Shown here piece by piece: positions 35,491 to 44,704 of a stretch of 61,036 nucleotides of DNA (the stretch's first letter is position 1; each line of letters begins with the position of its first letter). The stretch lies in the NCBI GenBank assembly GCA_963169045.1, contig CAUJDF010000072.1, forward strand, positions 1 through 61,036, read 5' to 3'. Source of the DNA: Myxococcota bacterium (GTDB taxonomy: Bacteria > Myxococcota_A > Bradymonadia > UBA7976 > UBA1532). The notes beneath the pieces are model-generated. The model saw only the letters and a program-made list of their open reading frames with translations, was not told the DNA's origin and made no database searches. The position numbers and the translations under genes were made by a program.

Positions 35491-35835
35491 TCACGGGAGG
35501 GGCTCGTCGCCGAAGAGGGCGCAGAGGCCCTCGAGGCGGGCGCGCAGCGCGCCGACGAGGGCGGTCAGCTCGGCGGCGAACGCCGCGTCGGTCGGCAGCC
35601 GGCGGCACGAGAGCGCGAGCGCCTGCGCGTCGGCGAGCGCGCGCCGGGCGATGGCGGGCACGTCGGCGCCCTCGGCGCGGTGCGCGAGCTGGACGCAGGC
35701 GGCGGTGAGACGCGCCGTCGCCGCCTGGAACGCGACCGCGTGCGCGCGGACCTCGGGCGCGTCCGCCGTCGAGAGGCGCAGGCAGGCGCCGAGCGCGCGG
35801 TAGGCGTGGTCGACGAGGGTTGCTTCGGTGGCCAT
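35491..35835 (-). CDS. Hypothetical helical protein
   Basis: A 114-residue Ala/Leu-rich all-helical protein with no recognised family, signal peptide or membrane segment. It may be a four-helix bundle ('VDHAYRALGACLRLSTAD', 'RRALADAQALALSCRRL', 'LTALVGALRARLEGLCALF'). It starts at ATG 35835 and is convergent with the HNH gene. Codon usage (strong G/C in third positions) supports it being real. Confidence 0.55.
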   Translation of the reverse strand: MATEATLVDHAYRALGACLRLSTADAPEVRAHAVAFQAATARLTAACVQLAHRAEGADVPAIARRALADAQALALSCRRLPTDAAFAAELTALVGALRARLEGLCALFGDEPLP

Positions 35836-36001
35836 GGGACCTCGAACGCGTCGTTCGAGAGATCCCTCGGACACGCGCGCCCCGTGTCGCGGAATTCGAC
35901 CGGGCGCGCGGTCGATTTCTTCCGGCACCCGGCGGCAGCGCGCCATGGCGTGCGTCCGCCGGGTGCCGATAGACTCGCCGCGACCAGCACGGGGGCGACG
36001 G

Positions 36002-38743
36002 ATGCGGCGCGCGGTGATCCTGGCGATGGGGCTCTCGGCTTGTGACGGGGGCGGTGGGGCATCGACGGCGATCGACGGCGCGCCCCACGCCGACGCGCAG
36101 GCGGCCGACGCGGGCGATGCCGCGGACTCCGCGGCGCCGAGCCCGCCGGACGCGGCGCCCCGGGACGCAGGCGAGGCCGCGGACGCCGCCCTGGCGCCCC
36201 CCGACGCCGCGCCCCCGCCCGCCGCCCGCCTCGTCATCAACGAGGTCGACTGCCACGGCCGCGACTGGATCGAGGTCGTCAACCTCGGTCCCGGCGCCGC
36301 CGACCTCGCCGCCTGGACGCTCACCGACGACCCGTCCGACCGCGCGCGCCGCTACGCGCTGCCCGCCGGCGCCCTCGCCGAGGGCGGCATCGCCGATTTC
36401 CGCCGCCAGGACGAGGACGACGCCGGCTTCACCTTCGGCATCGGCTGCGGCGACGACACGATCACGCTCCTCGGCCCCGACGGCGCGGTCGCCGACGCCG
36501 TGGACGTGCCGCCGCTCCCCGCGGACGCCACGTGGGGCCGCCTGCCCGACGGCACCGGCGCCTTCGCGCGCAACGCGCCGACGCGCGGCGAGCCCAACCG
36601 CCCCGGCCGCGTGGCCGGCGCGCGCTTCTTCGACACGCCCGGCCCGTCGCTCGTGGAGCTGCGCTTCGACGAGGCCGCGCGCCAGGCCCTCGGCGAGAAC
36701 CCGTACGGTTACGTGCCGGCCGGCGTTCAGCTCACCGACGCGTCCGGCGAGGCCACGGGCTGGCACGACGTCGCCGTGCACATCAAAGGGCGCCTCGGCA
36801 GCCTGCGCGACCTGGACGGCAAGGCGGCGTTCCGCGTGGACCTGAACCGCGTCGTCGCCGGCCAGACCCTCGAAGGCCTGCAGGCGCTCACGCTCAACAA
36901 CATGGTGCAGGACGCCTCGTTCGTGCACGAGTGGGCGACGTATGGGCTCTTCCGCGAGGCGGGCATCCCGACGCCGCGCGTGGCGTACGCGTGGGTCCGG
37001 GTGAACGACGAGGACTTCGGCCTGTACGCGCTGATCGAGACGTACGACGACGTGTACCTCGGCGAGCACTTTCCGACCACGGCGCACCTGTACGAAGGCC
37101 TGTACGGGCAGGACCTGGAAGCGTGGCACGTCCCCGAGCTCGACGTGGAGGAGGGCGACGCCTCGGACCGCGACGACTTCGAGGCGGTCGTCGCGGCCCT
37201 CGACGCGGGCGGGGCGGGGCCGCTGCGCGATCGCACCGCGGATCTCATCGACTGGGACCAGGTGCTCACGGTGATGGCCGGCGAGATCTTCACCGGCCAC
37301 TGGGACGGCTACGCGCCCACGCGCAACAACTGGTACATGCACTTCGACGACGCCGGGCGCCTGCGGCTGCTGCCGTGGGGCGCCGACCAGACGTGGGGGG
37401 CAGACATCGGCCTGCACGACGGCCAGGGACGTCTGCTCACCGCCTGCATGGCGGACGACGACTGCCGCCGTGCCTACGACCTGAAGCTGCACGACGTCCT
37501 GCTGGCGTTCGACCGCGCGAACCTGCTCGAGCGCGTGCCGGACCTGTACGCGACGCTGCGCCCGCACGTGGCGCGCGACCCGCGCAAGGAGACCTCGCTC
37601 GAGGGGGCCGACGCGTCCGTTCAGGGCACGCTCGAGTTCATGCGCTGGCGCCGCGCGCAGGTGGGCGACGCGGTCGCCTGTGTCCTCGAGAACCGCGACG
37701 ACGACGGCGACGGCTTCGTCTGCGACCGGGACTGCGCCCCGGACGACCCCGCGATCTTCCCGGGCGCGCCCGAGATCTGCGGCGACGACGTGGACCAGGA
37801 CTGCAACGGCCGCGCGGACGACGCGCTCGACTGCCCCGACTGTCGGGAGCACTTCCTCGGCCCGCACCGCTACCTCGTGTGTCCCAACCCGCGCACCTTC
37901 GCCGAGGCCGCCGCGCACTGCGCCGCGAATGGATCGGCGCCGGTCCGCGTCGACGGCCCCGGCGAGGACGCATGGCTCTGGCAGCGCGCGCTCGGGACGT
38001 TCCATCAGTGGTGGTGGCTCGGCGCGACCGACGCCGCCCGCGAGGGCCGTTTCGTGTGGGCCGATGGCACCGAGGCGACCTACACCGCCTGGGCCGACGG
38101 CCAGCCCGACGACGCGAACGGCGAGGACTGCGTCCACTACTTCGAGTGGGGGCCGGTCTGGAACGACCTGCCCTGCGAGGAACGCCTCGGGGTGCTCTGC
38201 GAGGACGTCTGCGCGCCCGGCCAGGACGACGACGGCGACGGCGCCCTGCGCTGCGGCGAGGACTGCGACGACGGCGATCCCGCCGTGGGTCCCGACGCCT
38301 CGGAGGTCTGTGGCGATGGCATCGACCAGGACTGTGACGGCGAGGCCGACGACGGGCCGGCGTGCGACTGTGTCGAACACACGCGCGGCGGTCGTCGGTA
38401 TCTGTTCTGCCGACGCGAGCGCACATGGGAGGAGGCGCTCGACGAGTGCCGCGCGGTCGGCCTCGACCTCGCCGTCGCCGGCGATGCCATCGAGAACGAC
38501 TGGCTCGCGCGCCGCTCCCAGGAGGTCGCGCGCGGCGCGTGGTGGATCGGCGCGAACGACCGCGACGAGGAGGGCGCCTTCGTGGGACCGGACGGTCGCC
38601 CCCTGCGCTTCACCGCCTGGGCCGAGGGCGAGCCGAACGACTGGGGCGGTGACGAGGACTGCGCGGAGCTGCTCGCGGACGGCGACAACGTTTGGAACGA
38701 TCTCTCGTGCCGCGACCGCCGCCCGACGATCTGCGCGGAGTGA
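36002..38743 (+). CDS. CotH-family lipoprotein with lamin-tail and two C-type lectin domains
   Basis: A 913-residue surface lipoprotein. The signal with lipobox 'LAMGLSAC' is followed by a long Asp/Ala/Pro stretch. Domains in order: lamin-tail-like ('RLVINEVDCHGRDWIEVVNL', about 75-175); CotH kinase-like ('VELRFDEAARQALGENPYG', 'VHIKGRLGSLRDLDGKAAFR', 'RLRLLPWGADQTWG', about 215-555); MopA-type calcium-binding motif ('EICGDDVDQDCNGRADD'); C-type lectin 1 (about 615-735, 'WWWLGATDAAREGRFVWADG'); a second MopA motif; and C-type lectin 2 (to the C-terminus, 'WWIGANDRDEEGAFVG'). CotH proteins are protein kinases in Bacillus spore coat; the lectins suggest glycan binding at the cell surface. It is a stand-alone gene. 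Confidence 0.85.
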   Translation: MRRAVILAMGLSACDGGGGASTAIDGAPHADAQAADAGDAADSAAPSPPDAAPRDAGEAADAALAPPDAAPPPAARLVINEVDCHGRDWIEVVNLGPGAADLAAWTLTDDPSDRARRYALPAGALAEGGIADFRRQDEDDAGFTFGIGCGDDTITLLGPDGAVADAVDVPPLPADATWGRLPDGTGAFARNAPTRGEPNRPGRVAGARFFDTPGPSLVELRFDEAARQALGENPYGYVPAGVQLTDASGEATGWHDVAVHIKGRLGSLRDLDGKAAFRVDLNRVVAGQTLEGLQALTLNNMVQDASFVHEWATYGLFREAGIPTPRVAYAWVRVNDEDFGLYALIETYDDVYLGEHFPTTAHLYEGLYGQDLEAWHVPELDVEEGDASDRDDFEAVVAALDAGGAGPLRDRTADLIDWDQVLTVMAGEIFTGHWDGYAPTRNNWYMHFDDAGRLRLLPWGADQTWGADIGLHDGQGRLLTACMADDDCRRAYDLKLHDVLLAFDRANLLERVPDLYATLRPHVARDPRKETSLEGADASVQGTLEFMRWRRAQVGDAVACVLENRDDDGDGFVCDRDCAPDDPAIFPGAPEICGDDVDQDCNGRADDALDCPDCREHFLGPHRYLVCPNPRTFAEAAAHCAANGSAPVRVDGPGEDAWLWQRALGTFHQWWWLGATDAAREGRFVWADGTEATYTAWADGQPDDANGEDCVHYFEWGPVWNDLPCEERLGVLCEDVCAPGQDDDGDGALRCGEDCDDGDPAVGPDASEVCGDGIDQDCDGEADDGPACDCVEHTRGGRRYLFCRRERTWEEALDECRAVGLDLAVAGDAIENDWLARRSQEVARGAWWIGANDRDEEGAFVGPDGRPLRFTAWAEGEPNDWGGDEDCAELLADGDNVWNDLSCRDRRPTICAE

Positions 38744-38746
38744 TCG

Positions 38747-41479
38747 TCACCGGTCCCAGGTGAACCAGACCTTCACCCGCGCGCCCTCGGGCGCGTCGGC
38801 CTTCGGCTTCGTCAGCTCCATCGACAGGCCCTCGGGGGGCACGGCGACGCCGCCGAAGAACAGCTTGGGGTTGGCCCAGCGCGCCGCGTCGGCGTCGTCG
38901 AAGCGCGCGACGGCGGGGTGGGGGGCGCTGCCGGTCTTCTTCAGCGTCCCGCCCTCGACCTCGTAATAGGTGACGCCGTCGGGGAACGGCTCGAGCGCGA
39001 ACGGCGCGTCGAGCGTGTGCACGTAGCGCAGGGCGCGGTCGCGCATGCGCCACGCCACGTCGCCGCCGGTGACGCGGTAGTCGTACAGCTCGCCCGCCTC
39101 GTGCCACTGTTGGCGCGCCTCGCCGGGCAGCAGCTCGTTGCTCATGCGGAAGCTGTAGATGAGCGGACGCCCGAAGGGACGCAGCGCCGCGATGGCCGGC
39201 GACTCCGCCGCGCACTTCACGTCCGCCTGCAGCGCGGCCTCCCGGGGGCGATAGGCGGGATCGCGCACGAAGCACAGCGTGTCGATCGCCGGCTTCTTCA
39301 GCGCCTGCTGCGCCTCGGGCACGCCGAGCTCGTAGCGCGTGTCGAACGCCGCCTCGCTGCCGGCGTACCACTTGTCGAGGCCGGGCAGGCGCAGCTCGTT
39401 GGGGTTCGCGTCGACCGGCAGCAGGAAGCCCTGGCCCTGGCCGTTGTCGACGGGGTCGTTCTCGCTCCACGCGTAGGCGCCGTTCGCGTACCACACGAGG
39501 ACGCCGGGCCGCGGGCGCGTCGAGACGGCCTTCATCTTGCCGTCGGCCGGATCGGCGTAGAACCGGACGAACGGCTCCGTCATGGCGCCGTCGTAGCTGC
39601 CCGGCGCGTACGGATCGCGGTACTCGACGACGTAGTACTGCGGCACGAGCACCGTGTGGCGGCCTTCGCTGGCGGTGAAGCCGTCGAGGCGCCAGCCGGG
39701 GCCAGGCTCGCCCTCGAAGTCCTCGCGCAGACCCGCGATCTGCACGTCGTCGAACAGGAAGCCGCGCATCACCGAGGCCATGTCGGTGAAGTAGCGCCAG
39801 CGCACGCGCGCCTGCTTGCCGGCGAGGTCCGAGAGGTCGAACTTCGGCCGCACCCAGGTCGGCGACAGGCACGGGCTGCGCTCGCGGCCGGCCTTCTCCT
39901 CGCCGTGCGCCATCTTCTGCTTCGGGTCGCATTTCGAATGGCTCTCGTTCTTGCCGTCGCCGTCGAGGTCGCCCGAGACGCCGGTGAAGCCGGGGACGGT
40001 GCCCGCGCCGTCGTGCCCCTGCTTCGCCGGCATCAGCCGGCGATCGGTGGGCAGGCGGCGCGTCCAGGTGCGCCCGTCGTCGGCGCTCGTCTCGAGGTAG
40101 GCGAAGTCCCAGCCCGCCTCGATCTCCCACCACGCGTCGAAGCTCAGCTCGACCTTGCCCTTCGCCTCGCGCAGGTCGAGCCGCAAGGTCGCGGAGCGAT
40201 TGAGCTCGTTGCCCTGGCCGCTGTAGAGCGCGCGCTTGCCGGCGCGGGGCGCCTCGAGCGCGATCTCCCGCGTGCGCGGCGGCAGGACGACGAGCGCCGC
40301 GCGCCACAGGCCCTCGCGCTGCTTGGCGAGCGCCACCGGCGCGGGGTCGAGCGGCGCGTCGAGCGTGCGCAGGTAGACCGACTGCACCTTCTTGCCGCCG
40401 AACGCCGGCGGCACGATCACCTGAGGCCGCAACCAGCCGAGCATGATCCGCGACCACGCCGACAGGTTCTGCGGGAGCGGGTCCGTCGTGCTGCTCATCG
40501 CATCCCAGCCGCCGGTGCCGTTGCTGCTGGTGCGCGCGTACAGGTCGGGCAGGCCGATCGAGTGCCCGAATTCGTGAATGAACGTGGACACTTCCGTGTA
40601 CTCGGACTGCATGTTGTAGTCGAGCGCCCACAGCCCGTCGGCCAGCGGCACGCCGCCGCGCGCGTGCGTGCGGCCCTCGACGGCCGGGCCCTGCGACTCG
40701 CGCTTCTGCACGAGGAAGCGGTGCGGCCACAGGCGCTCGACGCACTCGCGCTCCTCGGCGCCGAGCCCCTTCAGCGCCTCGGCGCCGGCGTTCGGCGTGA
40801 GCACGTCGTCGAGCTTGTAGAGGCCCTGGCACGAGGACTGCCCGCCCCCGGCGTAGATCAGGACGAGGTGGTCGACGTAGCCGTCGGCCTCGTCGCGCAG
40901 GCCGTCGCCGTCGAAGTCGGTGGGATCCCAGCGGTCGAAGGCCGACCAGTCGTCGGCGCGCGCGCGCTGCAGCGCCTCCTCGACGAGCCCCTCGGGGTCG
41001 GCGTCGTTGCGCCAGTCGCCGCCGTCGGGGCGCACCGCCGCGCCGTAGGCCGCGCGCGCCTTCGAGAGGCGCACCGGCGGGAGCACCGTGCCCTGCAGAT
41101 GGTAGGTGCCGAGGCTCTGCGCGGCGTAGTAGTGGCTCAGCGTGCCCCGACGCTCCCCGGCCGGGTCGAAGAGCTGCGCCTGGTACCAGGCCGCCAGCTT
41201 CTCGCCCTGCTTCGGGTCGCCGGCGAAGCGATCGAAGCCGCGGTCGGCGAACTCGACGAGGACGACGAGCAGGCGGTGCGGACGGTCCTTGGGGGCGCGC
41301 ACCGGGGGGATCGCGTCCCAGCGCAACACCGGATGGCCGAGCGCGTCGAAGCGCATCGCGGCCAGGTCGCGGACGAGCCGGGCCCGCGCGGCGGCGAGCC
41401 CCTCGGCGGCGGGGACGGGCGCTTCAGCGGCCAGCGCGGGCGTGGCGAGCAGGAGGCAGGCGAGCAGCAGTCGCGTCAT
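38747..41479 (-). CDS. M6-family (immune inhibitor A-like) secreted metalloprotease
   Basis: A 910-residue protein with an N-terminal signal peptide ('MTRLLLACLLLATPALA'). The zinc motif HExxH is in 'STFIHEFGHSIGLPDLYA', followed by the family's 'GGWDAMSS' Met-turn region. A preceding 'LLVVLVEFADRGFDRFAG' and 'GTLSHYYAAQSLG' match the InhA/M6 catalytic domain start. Downstream beta domains with 'FDAWWEIEAGWDFAYLETS' are also typical of immune inhibitor A proteases. It should be a secreted zinc endopeptidase, probably used in predation or nutrient acquisition. No C-terminal sorting tail is visible. It converges on the CotH gene with a gap of three bases. Confidence 0.88.
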   Translation of the reverse strand: MTRLLLACLLLATPALAAEAPVPAAEGLAAARARLVRDLAAMRFDALGHPVLRWDAIPPVRAPKDRPHRLLVVLVEFADRGFDRFAGDPKQGEKLAAWYQAQLFDPAGERRGTLSHYYAAQSLGTYHLQGTVLPPVRLSKARAAYGAAVRPDGGDWRNDADPEGLVEEALQRARADDWSAFDRWDPTDFDGDGLRDEADGYVDHLVLIYAGGGQSSCQGLYKLDDVLTPNAGAEALKGLGAEERECVERLWPHRFLVQKRESQGPAVEGRTHARGGVPLADGLWALDYNMQSEYTEVSTFIHEFGHSIGLPDLYARTSSNGTGGWDAMSSTTDPLPQNLSAWSRIMLGWLRPQVIVPPAFGGKKVQSVYLRTLDAPLDPAPVALAKQREGLWRAALVVLPPRTREIALEAPRAGKRALYSGQGNELNRSATLRLDLREAKGKVELSFDAWWEIEAGWDFAYLETSADDGRTWTRRLPTDRRLMPAKQGHDGAGTVPGFTGVSGDLDGDGKNESHSKCDPKQKMAHGEEKAGRERSPCLSPTWVRPKFDLSDLAGKQARVRWRYFTDMASVMRGFLFDDVQIAGLREDFEGEPGPGWRLDGFTASEGRHTVLVPQYYVVEYRDPYAPGSYDGAMTEPFVRFYADPADGKMKAVSTRPRPGVLVWYANGAYAWSENDPVDNGQGQGFLLPVDANPNELRLPGLDKWYAGSEAAFDTRYELGVPEAQQALKKPAIDTLCFVRDPAYRPREAALQADVKCAAESPAIAALRPFGRPLIYSFRMSNELLPGEARQQWHEAGELYDYRVTGGDVAWRMRDRALRYVHTLDAPFALEPFPDGVTYYEVEGGTLKKTGSAPHPAVARFDDADAARWANPKLFFGGVAVPPEGLSMELTKPKADAPEGARVKVWFTWDR

Positions 41480-41599
41480 CAGCGGTCCTCGGTCGGGGAA
41501 GGCGGGGAGTGTAACCCGACGGCGCGTCCGAGGGCTTCCGGCGGGCATCGGACATCGATCGGATTGGCCGGCGGCGGGGGCCGCCGGAGGAGCGCGAAC

Positions 41600-43576
41600 A
41601 TGGGCACGTCTCCCGCCGGGTCGGGCCGCCTCGATGTCGAAGCCTTCGACCTGATCGACCGGCGCATGGACGCCATCCTCGCGGCGACGGCCGACCGCCT
41701 CGCGGGCCACGGCCTCGAGCTCGACGGCGCGATTCTGCGCTTCTACCTGCGCCAACTCGCGCACGCGGTCGCGCGGGGGATGCCGGAGCCGTTCGTGCGC
41801 AGCGTGCGTTGGGCCGAGGAGACGCACGGCCAGGGGGTGCCCTCCCGGGGCGAGATCCGCGCGATGCTCGACGCGCTCGCCGACGCGGTCGACGCCCAGC
41901 TGCCGCCGGCGCTGGCGGCGCGCTGTCGGGGCGTGATCGGCCCCGCCGCGGACCAGGGGCCCGCCGGCGCCGTCGAGCTGCCGAGCCGCCTGCGGCCGGA
42001 CGCGCCGCACTTCGACCTCTGCCGCGCCTGGCTCGACGACCTGCTTGCCGGGCGCCGCCACGAGGCGCGCGGACGGATCGTGGCGGCGCTCGAGGCCGGC
42101 GGCGTGTCGCCCGCGGACCTCTACCGCCACGTGCTCGAGCCCGCGCAGCACGAGATCGGCCGCCTGTGGCAGCTCGGCCGGATCTCCGTCGCCCAGGAGC
42201 ACTTCTGCACGGCCGCGACCCAGCTCGTCATGGCGATGCTCTATCCGCGCATCTTCGCGTCCCCGCGCAGCGGCCGCACCGTGCTGGTCACGTCGGTCGG
42301 CGGCGAGCTGCACGAGATCGGCGCCCGCATGGTGGCCGACTACTTCGCGATGGCCGGCTGGGAGACGCACTACCTCGGCGCCGACACGCCGGCGACGGCG
42401 GTCGCCGAGGCGGTGCGGGCCGGCCGCCCGGACGCCGTGGCGCTCTCGTGCACCATGCTGCACAACGTCCGCGAGGTGGTCCGCATCGTCGACGCCATCC
42501 GGGAGGTGCCCGGCGCGCCGGTCGTCCTCGTCGGCGGCCGCGCCTTCCTGAGCGATCCGGCGCTCTGCGGCCTCGTCGGCGCCGACGGCACGGCCGAGAG
42601 CGGTGTCGGCGCGGTCGAGGCCGCCGAGCGTCTGCTCGCGCTGCGGGGCGGCGCACCCACCGCACAGACCGGCGGGACCGCCGGCGAGGCGCGCGAGGCC
42701 GCCGCGGACCTCGGCGGCGCCGCGCGCGAGATCGGCGGGCTCGCCCGCGCGGGCGGCGATCCGCTCGAGCCGCTGCTCGCCGAGATGAGCCGCCTCAACA
42801 ACGAGCTGCTCGGCCTTCAGCGTGAGCTGCACCTGCAGAACGAGCGGCTGCGCCGCCTCGATCGCGAGAAGAACGCGCTCCTCGGCATGGTGGCCCACGA
42901 CCTGCGGAACCCGCTCGCGGTCGTCTCCGGGCTGTGCGACGCGCTCCTCGAGACCGCGGGTGACGCCGATCGGCGGCAGCTCGTCGAGCGCATCGACGAC
43001 CGCGTCGGCTGGATGGGGCGCTTGGTGGACGAGCTGGTGGACGTGGCGGCGATCGAGGCCGGGCACGTGCGCCTCGAGGTGCAGCGGTTCGATCTGGGAT
43101 TGCTGATCGAGCGCAACCTCGAGCTGAGCCGCGTGCTCGCCGCGCCCAAGCAGGTGCGGATCGAGGTGGAGCGCCCGGACGGGGCCGTCGAGGTGGAAGG
43201 CGACGCGCGCAAGGTCGAGCAGGTGCTGCTGAACCTCGTCCAGAACGCGATCAAGTTCTCTCCGGTCGGCGGCATGGTGCGGGTGCGCCTCACGGAGGCC
43301 CCCGAGGAGGTCTCGGTGTCGGTGAGCGACCATGGCGTCGGCATGTCATCCGAGGTGTGCCAGCGCGTCTTCCGCGACTACGTGCGCCGCGGCGCGCGAG
43401 GGACGGCGGGGGAGAAGAGCACCGGCCTCGGCCTCTTGATCTGCGGTCGCATCGTCGAGCGGCACGGCGGGCGCTGTCACGTGGAGAGCGAGCTCGGGCG
43501 CGGCAGCACGCTCGGCTTCACGCTGCCGCGGCGCGGCGTTCGTCAGTCGTCGCCGCCCGGCTCGCGCACGACGTAG
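41600..43576 (+). CDS. Cobalamin-binding (CarH-like) sensor histidine kinase
   Basis: A 658-residue soluble kinase. Residues about 130-350 form a B12-binding unit: a four-helix cap with 'LWQLGRISVAQEHF', which fits the Wx9EH signature of CarH photoreceptors (Trp190), then a Rossmann domain with the lower-ligand motif 'GGELHEIG'. A coiled coil ('LNNELLGLQRELHLQNERL') leads to a HisKA domain with phospho-acceptor His433 ('MVAHDLRNPLAVV') and an HATPase_c domain ('NLVQNAIKFSP', 'DHGVGMSS', 'STGLGLLICGRI'). It probably senses light or adenosylcobalamin. No response regulator is adjacent. Its 3' end overlaps the convergent universal stress gene by 34 bases. Confidence 0.88.
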   Translation: MGTSPAGSGRLDVEAFDLIDRRMDAILAATADRLAGHGLELDGAILRFYLRQLAHAVARGMPEPFVRSVRWAEETHGQGVPSRGEIRAMLDALADAVDAQLPPALAARCRGVIGPAADQGPAGAVELPSRLRPDAPHFDLCRAWLDDLLAGRRHEARGRIVAALEAGGVSPADLYRHVLEPAQHEIGRLWQLGRISVAQEHFCTAATQLVMAMLYPRIFASPRSGRTVLVTSVGGELHEIGARMVADYFAMAGWETHYLGADTPATAVAEAVRAGRPDAVALSCTMLHNVREVVRIVDAIREVPGAPVVLVGGRAFLSDPALCGLVGADGTAESGVGAVEAAERLLALRGGAPTAQTGGTAGEAREAAADLGGAAREIGGLARAGGDPLEPLLAEMSRLNNELLGLQRELHLQNERLRRLDREKNALLGMVAHDLRNPLAVVSGLCDALLETAGDADRRQLVERIDDRVGWMGRLVDELVDVAAIEAGHVRLEVQRFDLGLLIERNLELSRVLAAPKQVRIEVERPDGAVEVEGDARKVEQVLLNLVQNAIKFSPVGGMVRVRLTEAPEEVSVSVSDHGVGMSSEVCQRVFRDYVRRGARGTAGEKSTGLGLLICGRIVERHGGRCHVESELGRGSTLGFTLPRRGVRQSSPPGSRTT

Positions 43577-44004
43577 ACGGGGCAGGCGGCGCGGCGCAGG
43601 ACCTGCTCGGTGACGCTGCCGATCAGCATGCGCCCGAGGCCCGTCCGACCGTGCGTGCCCATGACGATGAGGTCGGCCTTCAGCTCGTCGGCAGCGCGCA
43701 GGATCGCGTCGGCGGCGAGGCCCTCGGCCACCTGCGGGTGGACGGGGATGCCGGCGCGCTGCAGCGACTCGGCCTGCGGCAGCAGCTGGCGGCGCGACTC
43801 GGCGACGAGGTAGTCGCGCAGCGGCAGCAGGGTGCCGGCGGCGCCGGGCACCATCGTCGTCGGCAAGAGACCGGTCGGCAGCTCGTAGACGTGCAGCAGC
43901 GCCACCTCGGCGCCGTACTTCTGCGCGAGGCCCACGGCGTGCTCCATCGCGTGTCTCGAGCAGGAAGAGAAGTCGGTCGGAGCGAGGATCGTCTTGTAGT
44001 CCAT
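43543..44004 (-). CDS. Universal stress protein (UspA family)
   Basis: A 153-residue single-domain Usp. 'YKTILAPTDFSSCSRHAMEH' at the start, 'VALLHVYELP' in the second strand, and 'LIVMGTHGRTGLGRMLIGSV' give the ATP-binding G-x2-G-x9-G-S pattern. Such proteins bind ATP and support survival under stress. ATG 44004. The last 34 bases overlap the 3' end of the convergent histidine kinase gene on the other strand, so both mRNAs have complementary tails. It shares a 299-base divergent upstream region with the HU gene. Confidence 0.92.
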   Translation of the reverse strand: MDYKTILAPTDFSSCSRHAMEHAVGLAQKYGAEVALLHVYELPTGLLPTTMVPGAAGTLLPLRDYLVAESRRQLLPQAESLQRAGIPVHPQVAEGLAADAILRAADELKADLIVMGTHGRTGLGRMLIGSVTEQVLRRAACPVYVVREPGGDD

Positions 44005-44191
44005 GGGCGGGAATGTACCACGCCGCGGGCCGTCCCGTCGGGCTCGACGCCCGTCGGGTGGGCCGCGAGACACGTCCGGAGGCCCGCCGAGACGGGCGGC
44101 CGGCGTCGCGCGGGAGGGCTGGAAGTGCCCGGTATGTCTTGGCTTTTCCGCAAACCCGCGCCGGATATGCGTTTTCGCGCGATTTCGTGCG

Positions 44192-44220
44192 TTGACACGC
44201 GATCGGAGCGGCCTTAGTGT
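44192..44220 (+). promoter_or_regulatory. Sigma-70-like promoter of the HU gene
   Basis: TTGACA at 44192-44197, 17 bases, then TAGTGT at 44215-44220. The local sequence is AT-richer than its surroundings, and the leader to the HU start at 44304 is about 75 bases. The rest of the 44005-44303 gap shows no gene. Confidence 0.5.
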
Positions 44221-44303
44221 CCCGGCCTCGAAGCGCCCCGGCGCTCGTTGAACCCAGAACGGGATTCGGTTCCGCCCCCCCACAGGCACGAGGAGGAAGG
44301 CTC

Positions 44304-44585
44304 ATGGCTGGCAAGGCCGATATCGTGAAGCAGGTTGCGCAGTCCGTCGACGGCCTCACCAACGCGCAGGCCGCCCAGGCGTTCGACCAGGTCTTCGAGA
44401 CCATCCGCATCAACCTCGAGAAGGGTGAGAAGGTCACCATCCCCGGCTTCGGCACCTTCTCGCTCTCGGAGCGCGCCGCCCGCCAGGGCCGCAACCCGGC
44501 GACGGGCGCCTCGATCACCATCCCCGCCCAGAAGGGCGTGAAGTTCAAGCCGGGCAAGGACCTCAAGGACGCCCTCAACGGCTGA
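44304..44585 (+). CDS. hup: HU-family nucleoid protein
   Basis: A 93-residue HU/IHF-fold protein. 'MAGKADIVKQVAQSVDGLTN' is the helical start, 'GEKVTIPGFGTFSLSERAAR' is the HU signature, and 'GRNPATGASITIPAQKGVKF' is the DNA-bending arm with its Asn-Pro intercalating pair; 'KPGKDLKDALN' closes the fold. It bends and packs DNA as a dimer. The strong AGGAGGAAGG site upstream and near-consensus promoter fit high expression. Arm sequence fits HU better than IHF. Confidence 0.93.
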   Translation: MAGKADIVKQVAQSVDGLTNAQAAQAFDQVFETIRINLEKGEKVTIPGFGTFSLSERAARQGRNPATGASITIPAQKGVKFKPGKDLKDALNG

Positions 44586-44598
44586 TCCTCGCTCCGGC

Positions 44599-44616
44599 CC
44601 GGTCGCCCGCGACCGG
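44599..44616 (+). terminator. Possible hairpin terminator after HU
   Basis: CCGGTCG, loop CCCG, CGACCGG: a perfect 7-bp stem 14 bases after the HU stop. No T-run follows, so this is only a weak candidate. Confidence 0.3.
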
Positions 44617-44704
44617 CCGGCGCGCTCTGCCAGCGCCGGGCGCTCCGCGTCCCGGCGCCGGTGCGGTCTCCCGCCATCACACCCGATGACGGGAGTCCGC
44701 ACCG

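Noticed and set aside
33176-38380. 1734-residue minus-strand frame
   Set aside because: It crosses the HNH and CotH genes and the repeats, has no coherent domain, and is an antisense artefact.
38918-41599. Long plus-strand frame opposite the M6 protease, joined to the kinase frame
   Set aside because: High GC keeps antisense frames open; the kinase starts at ATG 41600 and the minus strand encodes the protease motifs.
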